Of a stretch of DNA of 33,154 bases, positions 1 through 7,349 are shown piece after piece; the first letter of the stretch is position 1; each line of letters starts with the position of its first letter. The DNA comes from Nitratifractor sp. (lineage in GTDB: Bacteria > Campylobacterota > Campylobacteria > Campylobacterales > Sulfurovaceae). The notes below the pieces were generated by a model. It was not told the origin of the DNA. It worked only from the letters and a program-made list of their open reading frames with translations, and ran no database searches. A program made the translations under genes and the position numbers. The DNA lies in NCBI GenBank assembly GCA_015488535.1, contig WFNP01000024.1, positions 1 to 33,154 of the forward strand, written 5' to 3'.

Positions 1-9
1 ATAATAAAC

Positions 10-40
10 TTGTCAACATTAATTAAGTTTTTGATACAAT
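10..40 (+). promoter_or_regulatory. candidate promoter of the VapBC-like module
   Basis: A -35-like TTGTCA at 10-15 and a -10 TACAAT at 35-40 are 19 bp apart. A TG one base before the -10 makes an extended -10, which can offset the long spacer. Just downstream, at 38-55, is an inverted repeat (AATATTT, 4-base gap, AAATATT) that could be the autoregulatory operator typical of toxin-antitoxin modules. An AGGAG ribosome site at 58-62 precedes the ATG at 69. Read by eye only. Confidence 0.45.
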
Positions 41-68
41 ATTTATAAAAATATTTTAGGAGTATCAA

Positions 69-308
69 ATGATAAGAGAAATTATAAGACCGCAACAAAA
101 TCAAATAATATTAGATATTCCGGAAGATTATATTAATAAAGAAGTGGAACTTATTGTTTTTCCACTTGAAGAAAATGAAAAAGATAAAATAAAACATAAA
201 GAGAATATTTCATCTTTAGCTGGTAGTTTAAGTAAATATGCTGAACCATCTAAAATTGATTTAGAAAGCAAAGCTTGGGAAATGCATATAATGGAAAAAT
301 ATAAATGA
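69..308 (+). CDS. VapB-like antitoxin (probable)
   Basis: A 79-residue protein immediately upstream of, and overlapping, a PIN-domain toxin gene. The N-terminal half is short and beta-rich, like an AbrB/VapB-type or related dimerising DNA-binding domain, though I cannot assign the family. The C-terminal half is charged, with a conserved-looking patch SLAGSL and a final helix, which is where such antitoxins wrap the toxin. Its stop codon overlaps the toxin start (ATGA), the usual arrangement for translational coupling. AGGAG lies 6 bases before the ATG. By analogy with the family it should neutralise the downstream nuclease and repress its own promoter. GC content is clearly below that of the core genes in the window, which suggests accessory DNA. 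Confidence 0.7.
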   Translation: MIREIIRPQQNQIILDIPEDYINKEVELIVFPLEENEKDKIKHKENISSLAGSLSKYAEPSKIDLESKAWEMHIMEKYK

Positions 309-676
309 TTTTATTAGATGCAAATTATATTTTGAGATTTTTGCTAAAAGATAATCTTGAAATGTATGAAATTTCAAAAGAGTATATCATAAACAATGAT
401 TGCAAGATATTGAATGAAGTTTTAGCTGAAGTTGTATTTGTTTTATCAAAAGTTTATAATGTAGAAACTGAAAAAATATCAAATATTTTAATTAATTTTA
501 TTGAACATGAGAATATTATAATTGAAGATAAATTAGCAATGATTGTTTCATTAAAAATATTTAAAATCAAAAATTTAGATTTTGTAGATTGTATATTATG
601 TGCAAAATCAGAAAAATATACAATAAAAACATTTGATAAAAAGTTAAATAAATGTATTAAAAATTTAAAAGCATAA
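305..676 (+). CDS. PIN-domain ribonuclease toxin, VapC-like
   Basis: A 123-residue PIN-domain protein. The acidic residues expected to bind the metal are visible: Asp5 in the opening MILLDANYIL, Glu38/Glu42 in the NEVLAEVVFVL helix, Asp95 in DFVDCIL, and Asp111 in the final TFDKKL motif. Known VapC toxins are Mg-dependent RNases that cut tRNA or rRNA; the target here cannot be read from sequence. The start overlaps the antitoxin stop by 4 bases. The TAA stop falls inside the left end of a 29-bp sequence that recurs after the next toxin gene, so this module looks like a mobile unit. Length is normal and the frame is intact, so the toxin is probably active. Confidence 0.85.
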   Translation: MILLDANYILRFLLKDNLEMYEISKEYIINNDCKILNEVLAEVVFVLSKVYNVETEKISNILINFIEHENIIIEDKLAMIVSLKIFKIKNLDFVDCILCAKSEKYTIKTFDKKLNKCIKNLKA

Positions 677-739
677 CAAATCATTGGAGAGAAATATTTG
701 ACCCTGTGGCTCAAATATTTCTCAACTCAACCGTTAGAT
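671..739 (+). other. candidate integron attC recombination site
   Basis: The left end reads GCATAAC (671-677), close to the attC inverse core RYYYAAC but with one mismatch (A at its third base). The right end reads GTTAGAT (733-739), an exact match to the core GTTRRRY. Between them is a perfect 13-bp stem, GAGAAATATTTGA (689-701) with TCAAATATTTCTC (711-723), around a 9-base loop. Spacers of 11 and 9 bases lie between stem and core boxes. This layout, just after a toxin stop codon, is that of an integron cassette end. A plain terminator is less likely because no T-run follows. No integrase is in view, so this remains an inference. Confidence 0.45.
673..701 (+). repeat. 29-bp direct repeat, copy 1
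   Basis: Identical over 29 bases to 1345-1373. This copy overlaps the vapC-like stop codon and forms the left half of the attC-like hairpin. The identity stops exactly where the hairpin loop begins. Confidence 0.95.
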
Positions 740-800
740 GACAAAAGTAAAAATAGAAGTTTTTGCGAAGTTTCAGGAGTAATGGGAACTAGGGAAACAC

Positions 801-833
801 TTGACAATCCTACCATTTTGCACTACAATTGTA
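801..833 (+). promoter_or_regulatory. promoter and palindromic operator of the RHH/RelE module
   Basis: A consensus -35 TTGACA (801-806), an exact 17-bp spacer and -10 TACAAT (824-829) make this the best sigma-70 promoter in the window. The perfect palindrome TACAATTGTA (824-833) covers the -10, so a ribbon-helix-helix antitoxin dimer bound there would block RNA polymerase. An AAGGG ribosome site lies before the ATG at 865. Confidence 0.7.
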
Positions 834-864
834 TCTACAAAAATAAGCAAAAAGGGTTGATATT

Positions 865-1095
865 ATGAAACAAGCAATTAATATAAGACTAGAAAAAGAT
901 GTTTTAGATACTCTTGATGAATATGCTGCAGAACTCGATAAAACAAGAACAAGCTTGATAGAAAAAGCAATAGAACTTTATTTTGACAAGCTTGATGAAA
1001 TGGTTGCAGATAAACGAATCGACAATCTAAAAGCCGGTAAAACAACTCTAGTTCCACTAGAAGAAGTTTTCAAAAAAGCTGGAATTGATGTATAA
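865..1095 (+). CDS. ribbon-helix-helix antitoxin of a RelE/ParE-type module
   Basis: A 76-residue protein. The N-terminal 45 residues have the ribbon-helix-helix pattern: a short beta strand (QAINIRLEKDVLDTLD), then two helices with the turn around DKTRTSLIEKAI. This part dimerises and binds operator DNA. The C-terminal tail (about residues 48-76, ending PLEEVFKKAGIDV) should bind the toxin. It overlaps the toxin gene by 8 bases, and its promoter carries a palindrome across the -10, consistent with autorepression. It could equally be called RelB-like or ParD-like; the subfamily cannot be fixed by eye. Confidence 0.85.
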   Translation: MKQAINIRLEKDVLDTLDEYAAELDKTRTSLIEKAIELYFDKLDEMVADKRIDNLKAGKTTLVPLEEVFKKAGIDV

Positions 1096-1339
1096 AATAG
1101 CATTTGATGAAGATGCAGAAAAAGAGTTCTTAAAGCTAGACTCTCAAGCACAAAAGATAGTATCAGCAAAAATTTTGGATTTAAGAGACGGTAACTTTTC
1201 CAACGATAAGCCACTCAAAGGAAAGCATAAAGGTAAATTTAGAAAACGGGCTGGTAATTACAGAATAATTTATCTAAAAGAAAGCGGTTATTTGGTTATT
1301 TCAATCATTAGAATTGCACACAGAAAAGAAGTTTATTAA
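1088..1339 (+). CDS. RelE/ParE-family toxin
   Basis: An 83-residue protein of the RelE/ParE superfamily, the usual size. The N-terminus has the expected FDEDAEKEFLKL helix, the middle carries the basic KGKFRKRAGNYRIIY segment, and the end is the family-typical IRIAHRKEVY. In RelE the basic and aromatic residues of these segments cleave mRNA in the ribosome; in ParE they are absent and the target is gyrase. The RAGNYRIIY and HRKEVY elements favour the RelE type. I chose the ATG at 1088 over the adjacent TTG at 1085. The stop is followed 5 bases later by the second copy of the 29-bp repeat. Confidence 0.85.
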   Translation: MYKIAFDEDAEKEFLKLDSQAQKIVSAKILDLRDGNFSNDKPLKGKHKGKFRKRAGNYRIIYLKESGYLVISIIRIAHRKEVY

Positions 1340-1344
1340 GTTTT

Positions 1345-1373
1345 ATAACAAATCATTGGAGAGAAATATTTGA
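1345..1373 (+). repeat. 29-bp direct repeat, copy 2 (half of an attC-like site)
   Basis: An exact copy of 673-701, again placed just after a toxin stop codon. The complementary right arm and the GTTRRRY core seen after copy 1 are missing here, so if these are attC sites this one is truncated at the loop. Confidence 0.9.
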
Positions 1374-1591
1374 TCGTTATATCGATAATGTTGTATCGCT
1401 TCCAAAAGTTAAAATAATAAAATTTGGGTCAGACAATTTAATGAGCTATAAAGTCTCTAGAAAGTATCATTATACCGATGGAGACGAGTATATTTTTTAC
1501 CCTTAGCTCCATATATGCACTTTGGATAAAAGAGGCAAATAAAAGGAAAAAAGAAATTGAAACAAACTCAAAAAAACAGTAAGAGAATGAA
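1345..1591 (+). pseudogene. decayed 3' end of an unidentified gene
   Basis: The frame from 1345 stays open for 53 codons with protein-like composition, then hits TAG at 1504-1506 just after a run of six T (1493-1498). Removing one T restores a frame that runs ...TLSSIYALWIKEANKRKK... to a TGA at 1589-1591, ending in a lysine/glutamate-rich helix. There is no start codon with a ribosome site. I read this as the C-terminal remnant of a lost gene with one frameshift. The protein is not recognised. Its first codons coincide with the 29-bp repeat, so the true upstream limit may be 1374. Confidence 0.4.
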
Positions 1592-1614
1592 TTGGAGGTG
1601 GTGGAAAGCACCGA

Positions 1615-2319
1615 TTAATGGTGCTTTCTAAATAGATAGATTGTCTGTCTGTTTACCGCTCCATTCGTTCTACTTGTAATATTTACTCTCAATTTTTCAA
1701 ATCTGTTTTTGTTTCGGTTATACTCCATTCCCTCTATTTCCGCTCTGATACTTACTCTACCGTCATACATGGACGCATAGAGTCTGTTGCCTGATTGTCG
1801 AGCTATATTTTTGCCTATTAGACATTTTCCTTTTCTACATCTTCTCCATGCTTTGATTTTAATTACTCCGTAATCTCTTTTTATCTTTATTTTATATATT
1901 ATTCCAGAATAGGGGTCGGGATTTATCCATTCACCTCTGAAGGGGAGTCTATTTGAGTGTGATGAGCCTTTTGTAAATATATATCTTTTTATTATCGGAT
2001 TGTAGCTGTTGTATCTGTTTTGTGACATCTCTACATACAATTTACCATTACCTGTATATTGAGCCAATATCATCAATATTCCGTTACCTACTCTCCAAGC
2101 AGAAGATTTTACATTGCCTCTGCCTAATGCGATATTTGCCGATAGGGATTTTAATCCGTGCCTTGATTTAAAATATGGTCTCATTAGCTGACCTCTTATT
2201 TCTATCTCTTTCAATTCTCCTCTGGATATAGAAGATGAGTTGTTATGCCATCTTCCCTCAATTACAGATGCATCAAGCAATGAAATTATAAAAAAGCAAA
2301 GCAAAATAAGATTTTTCAT
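1615..2319 (-). CDS. exported protein with two related beta-rich repeats, unknown function
   Basis: Start taken at 2319, because AGGAG lies upstream and the protein then begins with a clean signal peptide (MKNLILLCFFIISLLDAS). An upstream in-frame start at 2361 would bury that signal. The mature part holds two related units, one opening EGRWHN and the other GEWINPDPYSG. Each runs through an alternating I-x-I strand and a conserved NIA region, and each ends in a Y[IL]F[TR]K strand. The second contains CRKGKC. This resembles small exported repeats of the W-N-x-D type with a C-x4/5-C pair, but I cannot name a family with confidence. It is likely periplasmic or surface-located. The stop lies in the loop of a small hairpin (1605-1628). 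Confidence 0.65.
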   Translation of the reverse strand: MKNLILLCFFIISLLDASVIEGRWHNNSSSISRGELKEIEIRGQLMRPYFKSRHGLKSLSANIALGRGNVKSSAWRVGNGILMILAQYTGNGKLYVEMSQNRYNSYNPIIKRYIFTKGSSHSNRLPFRGEWINPDPYSGIIYKIKIKRDYGVIKIKAWRRCRKGKCLIGKNIARQSGNRLYASMYDGRVSIRAEIEGMEYNRNKNRFEKLRVNITSRTNGAVNRQTIYLFRKHH

Positions 2320-2384
2320 TTTATACTCTCCTGTATTTATGGTATATCCATTATAACCCAATTATATAAACTGTTTGATATGGC

Positions 2385-3554
2385 TTATCCTACTCTGTTT
2401 ATAAAATCTTCATATCCAAATTTTTTGAGGATATCTACTTTGCCATCTTTTCTTAAAATGGCAATATCTGGAAGTTTTATACCGTTGAATGTGGTGGCTT
2501 TTACCATTGTATAGTGTATTTGGTCTTCAAAAATGATTTTATCACCTATTTTAAGAGGAGTATCAAAGCTGTAATCTCCCATGATATCACCAGAGAGGCA
2601 AGTATTTCCGGCTAATCTGTAAGTATATGACTTTTCTCCTGATTTGGCTGAATATCTTACATCTGCACGATAAGGCATAATAATAGTATCTGGCATATGG
2701 GCTTCTGCTGATGTATCTAGTATCGCTATATCCATACCATTATGGACGATATCCAATACTGTTGCTATGAGTGAGCCTGTCTGCCAACCTACTGCTTCAC
2801 CTGGTTCGAGATAAATTTCAAGATGTGGATATCTGTTTTTGAAATCTACCAATATATCTATGAGTCCCTCTCTGTCATAATCTGCTCTCGTGATATGGTG
2901 TCCTCCACCAAAATTTACCCATTTGAGTTTTGGTAGCCATTTGGCAAATTTATCTTCAAAAGCTTTTAAAACTCCACCAAGTGCAGGAGAGTCTTGCTCA
3001 CAAAGTGCATGAAAATGAAAGCCATCTATTATTGAAATCAACTCATCATTTATATCACTGCTTAGTGTGCCAAGTCTTGAATATAAAGCACAGGGGTTGT
3101 ATATATCAGAGGGTGCTTCAGAATACTCCGGATTTACTCTTAGTCCGATGGATATATTTGGATTTGTTTCTTTTGCCTCTTTGTAAAATGAATTTAATTG
3201 ATTTACAGAGTTAAATACCAAATGATTGCTGATTTTGGCAATATCTTTGATTTCGGAGGCTTTAAAAGCAGGTGAATAGGTATGCACCTCTTTATTTAGC
3301 TTCTCTCTGCCCAATTTTGCTTCATACAATCCACTCGCACAGCATCCGTCAAGATACTCTCCTATCAAATCAAATGTATGCCAAAGAGAGTAAGCTTTAA
3401 GAGCCAAAAGTATTTTTATGTCAGCTCTTTCTTTGATATCTTTGAGTATTTTTAGGTTTCTTTCCAATAACTCCTCTTCTACTATCCAGCAGGGGGAGGG
3501 GAGGGTATTTAAAATATCTTTGTTTAGTTTTGATAGTTCTATATTTGATTTCAC
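2385..3554 (-). CDS. nspC: carboxynorspermidine/carboxyspermidine decarboxylase
   Basis: A PLP-dependent fold-III decarboxylase that converts carboxy(nor)spermidine to (nor)spermidine; in Campylobacterota this route makes spermidine. The pyridoxal lysine is Lys53 in ILLALKAYSLW. The phosphate-binding GGGHH is at about 216-220, EPGEA at about 250-254, and the CLSGD cysteine-aspartate motif at about 319-323. I place the start at a GTG (3552-3554) with AGAGGAG five bases upstream, giving 389 residues, close to the family length. A TTG at 3587 would add 11 residues and overlap thiL. The gene begins 2 bases after the thiL stop, so the two are probably co-translated. The partner dehydrogenase is not in the window. 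Confidence 0.92.
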   Translation of the reverse strand: MKSNIELSKLNKDILNTLPSPCWIVEEELLERNLKILKDIKERADIKILLALKAYSLWHTFDLIGEYLDGCCASGLYEAKLGREKLNKEVHTYSPAFKASEIKDIAKISNHLVFNSVNQLNSFYKEAKETNPNISIGLRVNPEYSEAPSDIYNPCALYSRLGTLSSDINDELISIIDGFHFHALCEQDSPALGGVLKAFEDKFAKWLPKLKWVNFGGGHHITRADYDREGLIDILVDFKNRYPHLEIYLEPGEAVGWQTGSLIATVLDIVHNGMDIAILDTSAEAHMPDTIIMPYRADVRYSAKSGEKSYTYRLAGNTCLSGDIMGDYSFDTPLKIGDKIIFEDQIHYTMVKATTFNGIKLPDIAILRKDGKVDILKKFGYEDFINRVG

Positions 3555-3556
3555 TT

Positions 3557-4387
3557 TTACTCCTCTGTAAAATGGTGACTTTTGCAAGGGTATCTGAAAG
3601 AGTTTTTACTGCTTACTCTTGCAAATGGTGTAATAGTCGTCTCACACTCTTTTGCTATTGTTTGTAATATATTCAGATGCTTCTCATCAAAAGCTATCAA
3701 CATTTCATACTCTTCACCACTCAAGCCTGTGGCTTTGTCAATATCTGTCATTTTCTCTAGCCCCATATTATTAATATCCAATAGTTTGTTTGTATCACAA
3801 AACAGACCATCTGATATATCCATACCGGCTCTTAGATACTCTCTGGCTTTTGAGATAAATTCTGACCTTAATACAGGCTCTATAAATTTTGAGTTTTTAT
3901 CTATTTTTTTACCTTCTAAGAGCATATTTAAATCTTTGGCAGACTCTCCAAGATATCCGGTATATGCCAATATGTCTTTGTTTTTTAATCCTTTTCGTGT
4001 CAGTGGATTGGAGCTTTTTGAAATAATTGTAATAGAGATATGGAGCTTGTCACTGCCTATGGTATCACCTCCGATAATTTCACAACCATATTCACAAGCA
4101 GTATCTTTTAAACCATTTACAAGCTCGGTTATATAATCAGAGCTTAGATTTTTGGGCAAAGATATTGTAACAAGTGCATATTTTGCTTTGGCATTCATAG
4201 CTACTGCATCAGATATATTTACCAACATGGCTTTTCGCCCTATCTGATATGGGCTTAGCCAATCTCTTTTGAAATGGCTGTCTTCAAAAAAGGCATCAGC
4301 ACTGTATATCCATTCACCGATAACAGCACCATCATCTCCAATATATTTGGAATCCATTAATGATATTAAAAAATGCTCTTTGTCCAT
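3557..4387 (-). CDS. thiL: thiamine-monophosphate kinase
   Basis: Phosphorylates thiamine monophosphate to the active cofactor thiamine diphosphate, using ATP. Family motifs are visible in order: GDDGAVI (about 17-23), the aspartate of SADAFFEDSHF (about 31), the metal/ATP-binding GGDTIGSDKLHISIT (about 105-119) and GMDISDGL (about 188-195). At 276 residues it is shorter than the roughly 320-residue E. coli enzyme, as is common in this phylum. It is the first gene of a two-gene unit with nspC, and the nspC ribosome site lies inside its last codons. A -10-like TATAAT lies about 20 bases upstream of the ATG. Confidence 0.9.
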   Translation of the reverse strand: MDKEHFLISLMDSKYIGDDGAVIGEWIYSADAFFEDSHFKRDWLSPYQIGRKAMLVNISDAVAMNAKAKYALVTISLPKNLSSDYITELVNGLKDTACEYGCEIIGGDTIGSDKLHISITIISKSSNPLTRKGLKNKDILAYTGYLGESAKDLNMLLEGKKIDKNSKFIEPVLRSEFISKAREYLRAGMDISDGLFCDTNKLLDINNMGLEKMTDIDKATGLSGEEYEMLIAFDEKHLNILQTIAKECETTITPFARVSSKNSFRYPCKSHHFTEE

Positions 4388-4404
4388 TATTGTCTCTTTC
4401 CCAA

Positions 4405-4410
4405 ATTATA
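4405..4410 (-). promoter_or_regulatory. candidate -10 element for thiL-nspC
   Basis: A perfect TATAAT on the minus strand 17 bases before the thiL ATG. No convincing -35 is seen, which is normal for housekeeping promoters in Campylobacterota. Confidence 0.4.
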
Positions 4411-4566
4411 TATTGATTGTAACATATATATAACTTTTACTAATCATCTAATGAGTAATATATCAATAACCAATATTGTATTTAATCAAGTGCTAATTTT
4501 AGTAACACACACAATTAAATAGAAGATGATTAAGCAATATTAATCCTACTTATATAACCACTCCGT

Positions 4567-4572
4567 TATAAT
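4567..4572 (+). promoter_or_regulatory. candidate -10 element for the sdhABE operon
   Basis: A perfect TATAAT, 30 bases before the sdhA ATG at 4603, in an otherwise empty AT-rich divergent gap (4388-4602). No clear -35 is visible. The ribosome site GAAGGA at 4588-4593 follows. Confidence 0.45.
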
Positions 4573-4602
4573 TTGACAAATCAACTTGAAGGAACAGGCT
4601 GT

Positions 4603-6324
4603 ATGGAAATCAATGATGTCAAAATATATGAGTATGATGCAGTAGTAGTCGGTGCAGGACTTGCAGGTTTGGCAGCTGCTAAGGAACTCAAAGAAGCAGG
4701 AAAAAAAGTAGCTGTAATTACCAAGCTTCACCCTCTCAGAAGCCACTCCGGTGCGGCTCAGGGTGGAATTAATGCGGCACTCAGTGAAGATGATTCTACC
4801 GAATTACATGAATTTGATACAGTAAAGGGTAGTGATTATCTTGGAGACCAGGATGCAATTGAGCTTATGTGTCAAGGAGCTCCAGAGACTATCAGATGGG
4901 CAGAGAGAATGGGAGCAGTCTTTTCTCGAAGTGAAGATGGCAAGATTGCTATCAGACCATTTGGAGGACAATCCAAACCAAGAGCCTGTTATGCAGCAGA
5001 CAGAACAGGTTTGACACTTCTTCAGACAATTTACGAGCAAGCTTTTAGAGCAGGTATTGAGGTATTTGATGAGTGGTATTGTGCAGATTTGTTATATGAA
5101 AATGGCAAAGTCAAAGGTGTAGCCGCATTTAATATCAGAAACAGTGAACCGGCAATATTTAATGCAAAAGTTACAATGTTTGCAACAGGTGGATATGGAA
5201 GAGCATTTAAAATCAACTCCAATGCTCACGCAAATACCGGTGATGCTTTATCTATTGTAGCAAGAAGAGGATTGCCACTTGAAGATATGGAGTTTGTGCA
5301 GTTCCATCCAAGCGGATTGGGTGGCTCTGGTATTTTGATATCAGAAGCAGCAAGAGGTGAAGGTGGAAGACTCTTTAACAGCGAAGGTGAAAGATTTATG
5401 AGTAAATATGCACCAAATGCTATGGAGCTTGCTTCAAGAGATGTAGTTAGTAGAGCTATTATGCAAGAGATTAGAGAGGGGCGTGGAGTTGGACCAAATA
5501 AAGATGCAGTTTATATTGATTTGACACACTTGCCAAAAGAGACAATTATGACAAAGCTTCCGGAGCTTAGAGAGTTGGCTATTACTTTCTTGGGTCAGGA
5601 TATGTTAAAAGAGCCTATTATGATTGCGGCTACTGCTCACTACTCAATGGGTGGAATACCGGTAACTAAAAGATGTCAGGTAAAATCATCTCCAAGTGAT
5701 TTGGTAGAAGGTTTTTATGCAGCGGGTGAGTGTAGTTGTGTAAGTGTTCACGGAGCCAACAGACTAGGAGCAAATTCACTTCTTGAAGCACTCTTCTTTG
5801 GTCGTCAGGCAGGTAGAGCTATGCTTGAAGATATGGATAGTATTGAGTTTGTCAAAGCCGAAGCAAAAGATGCTGAGCAGATGATAGCAAAAGTAAACGG
5901 TATCAAGACAAACAATGGCACAGAAAGAGTCCCTGAGCTTAGAGATGAGCTTCAAAGAAGTATGACAATAGATGCCGGAGTATTTAGAACCGAAGAGTCT
6001 CTTGCTAGACAAAAAGAGAAGCTAAAAGAGTTATATGAGAGATATAAAAATATCAGAATAGATGATAAATCAAATACTTACAATACAGATTTACAAGAGG
6101 CTATTGAATTAGGGCATATGATAGATTTCAGTCTCTTTATAGTAGAGGGAGCATTGGCAAGAAAAGAGAGTAGAGGAGCTCATTACAGAGAAGATTTCCC
6201 AAAAAGAGATGATGATAATTTCCTCAAACACACTTATTCCAAATTCAATGGTGAATACTCTTTGGATATAGATTATGGCGAAGTTGTTCTTGGCAAGTTT
6301 GAACCACAAGAAAGAAAATATTAA
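4603..6324 (+). CDS. sdhA: succinate dehydrogenase/fumarate reductase flavoprotein subunit
   Basis: A 573-residue FAD subunit interconverting succinate and fumarate. It has the N-terminal dinucleotide-binding [13 protein letters not shown] (about 14-26). His48 in [10 protein letters not shown] should carry the covalent [17 protein letters not shown], the catalytic arginine region [16 protein letters not shown] and [10 protein letters not shown] follow. The start is the ATG at 4603, preceded by GAAGGA; an upstream TTG at 4573 has no ribosome site. There is no twin-arginine signal, so unlike the periplasmic methylmenaquinol:fumarate reductase (MfrA) of Campylobacter and Wolinella this one should stay in the cytoplasm. 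It heads an operon with sdhB (11-base gap) and sdhE. Confidence 0.95.
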   Translation: MEINDVKIYEYDAVVVGAGLAGLAAAKELKEAGKKVAVITKLHPLRSHSGAAQGGINAALSEDDSTELHEFDTVKGSDYLGDQDAIELMCQGAPETIRWAERMGAVFSRSEDGKIAIRPFGGQSKPRACYAADRTGLTLLQTIYEQAFRAGIEVFDEWYCADLLYENGKVKGVAAFNIRNSEPAIFNAKVTMFATGGYGRAFKINSNAHANTGDALSIVARRGLPLEDMEFVQFHPSGLGGSGILISEAARGEGGRLFNSEGERFMSKYAPNAMELASRDVVSRAIMQEIREGRGVGPNKDAVYIDLTHLPKETIMTKLPELRELAITFLGQDMLKEPIMIAATAHYSMGGIPVTKRCQVKSSPSDLVEGFYAAGECSCVSVHGANRLGANSLLEALFFGRQAGRAMLEDMDSIEFVKAEAKDAEQMIAKVNGIKTNNGTERVPELRDELQRSMTIDAGVFRTEESLARQKEKLKELYERYKNIRIDDKSNTYNTDLQEAIELGHMIDFSLFIVEGALARKESRGAHYREDFPKRDDDNFLKHTYSKFNGEYSLDIDYGEVVLGKFEPQERKY

Positions 6325-6335
6325 GGAGAGGCAAT

Positions 6336-7337
6336 ATGAGTACTCAAAAAGAAGAGATGACACAGACAAAAAAAGTAACGCTAAAAGCGTTCCGTTTCAA
6401 TGCTGAGACAGACTATCTGCCTTATTATAAAACTTATGAGATGGAAGTAGGTAAAGATGAGTTGATTTTGGATTTGCTAAACAGAATCAAATGGGAGCAT
6501 GATGGAAGCTTCTCATACAGAAGAAGTTGCCGTCATGGTATTTGTGGGGCTTGTGGTATCAAAGTCAATGGCAAGGCTGTATTGTCATGTAAGCAAAATG
6601 CCATGGAGTTGGTGGAACTATTTGGTGATGAATTGGTATTTGAGCCTCAAAGTAAAAAAAGAGCTATCAAAGATATGATTATAGACAAGGGTGATTTCTG
6701 GGAGAAGCATGCTGCTGTCAAGCCTTTTGTAGAAGCTGATATTGACCCACACCCTAAGAGTGAATCTCTGATGACTCCTGCTCAAGTCGAGCAATTTTTA
6801 GATGCTGATTACTGTATTCAGTGTGGTAGTTGTCACTATGCCTGTCCTGTAATTGAAGTAAATGAAGATTATCTTGGACCTGCAGCATTTGCAGCCGCAT
6901 ATAGATTTACAATTGACCCAAGAGATGAAGCAGGTAGAGAGAGACTTGAAACTACTGCTGAGCTTGGTCAAGGCGTTTGGGATTGTGTCAAATGCTTTGA
7001 GTGTGCAGAAGCTTGTCCAAAAGATGTCAATCCAATAGAAAAGATTACAAAGCTTCACAATATGCAGTTTGAGCATCATGTAGCAGAAAGAAATGTAGCT
7101 ACCAAACACGCAGAAGGATTTGTTCGCTCAATTAATAAGTTTGGATATCTTGATGAGCAGGATATTGTGCTGTATTCAGAAGGGCTTGGAGTGGTCAAGC
7201 ATCTAAGCGAAGCATTTAAAATGATAAAAGCCGGTAAAGTGCATCCGTTTGATTTCCAAAAGAAGAAGATGCCAAGAAGTAAAAATCTAAATGAGATTCA
7301 AAAACTTATCGAAATATCAAAAACGAATGAACTATAG
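6336..7337 (+). CDS. sdhB: succinate dehydrogenase/fumarate reductase iron-sulfur subunit, type-E-like
   Basis: A 333-residue electron-transfer subunit. An N-terminal plant-ferredoxin domain binds a [2Fe-2S] cluster through Cys65, 70, 73 and 85 (SCRHGICGACG). The C-terminal domain carries CIQCGSCHYACP (Cys160/163/166/170) for a [4Fe-4S] cluster and CVKCFECAEACP (Cys217/220/223/227). In ordinary SdhB the last motif lacks one cysteine and holds [3Fe-4S]; the full CxxCxxCxxxCP here predicts a second [4Fe-4S], a hallmark of type-E enzymes. The protein is about 80 residues longer than classical SdhB, with the extra sequence at the C-terminus. AGGAG precedes the ATG. Confidence 0.93.
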   Translation: MSTQKEEMTQTKKVTLKAFRFNAETDYLPYYKTYEMEVGKDELILDLLNRIKWEHDGSFSYRRSCRHGICGACGIKVNGKAVLSCKQNAMELVELFGDELVFEPQSKKRAIKDMIIDKGDFWEKHAAVKPFVEADIDPHPKSESLMTPAQVEQFLDADYCIQCGSCHYACPVIEVNEDYLGPAAFAAAYRFTIDPRDEAGRERLETTAELGQGVWDCVKCFECAEACPKDVNPIEKITKLHNMQFEHHVAERNVATKHAEGFVRSINKFGYLDEQDIVLYSEGLGVVKHLSEAFKMIKAGKVHPFDFQKKKMPRSKNLNEIQKLIEISKTNEL

Positions 7338-7349
7338 GAAGGAAGTGAT

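Noticed and set aside
671-739. Reading the 13-bp hairpin as a rho-independent terminator for the VapBC-like genes
   Set aside because: The stem is AT-rich and followed by CAACTCAACC with no T-run; core-like boxes at both ends fit attC better, though a weak terminator role is not excluded.
1605-1628. 9-bp hairpin GAAAGCACC/GGTGCTTTC as a terminator
   Set aside because: No T-tract on either side and it overlaps the stop codon of the minus-strand gene, so it is not listed as a terminator.
4603-6324. Calling the flavoprotein a periplasmic MfrA
   Set aside because: No twin-arginine or other signal peptide precedes the FAD motif, even when extending to the upstream TTG at 4573.
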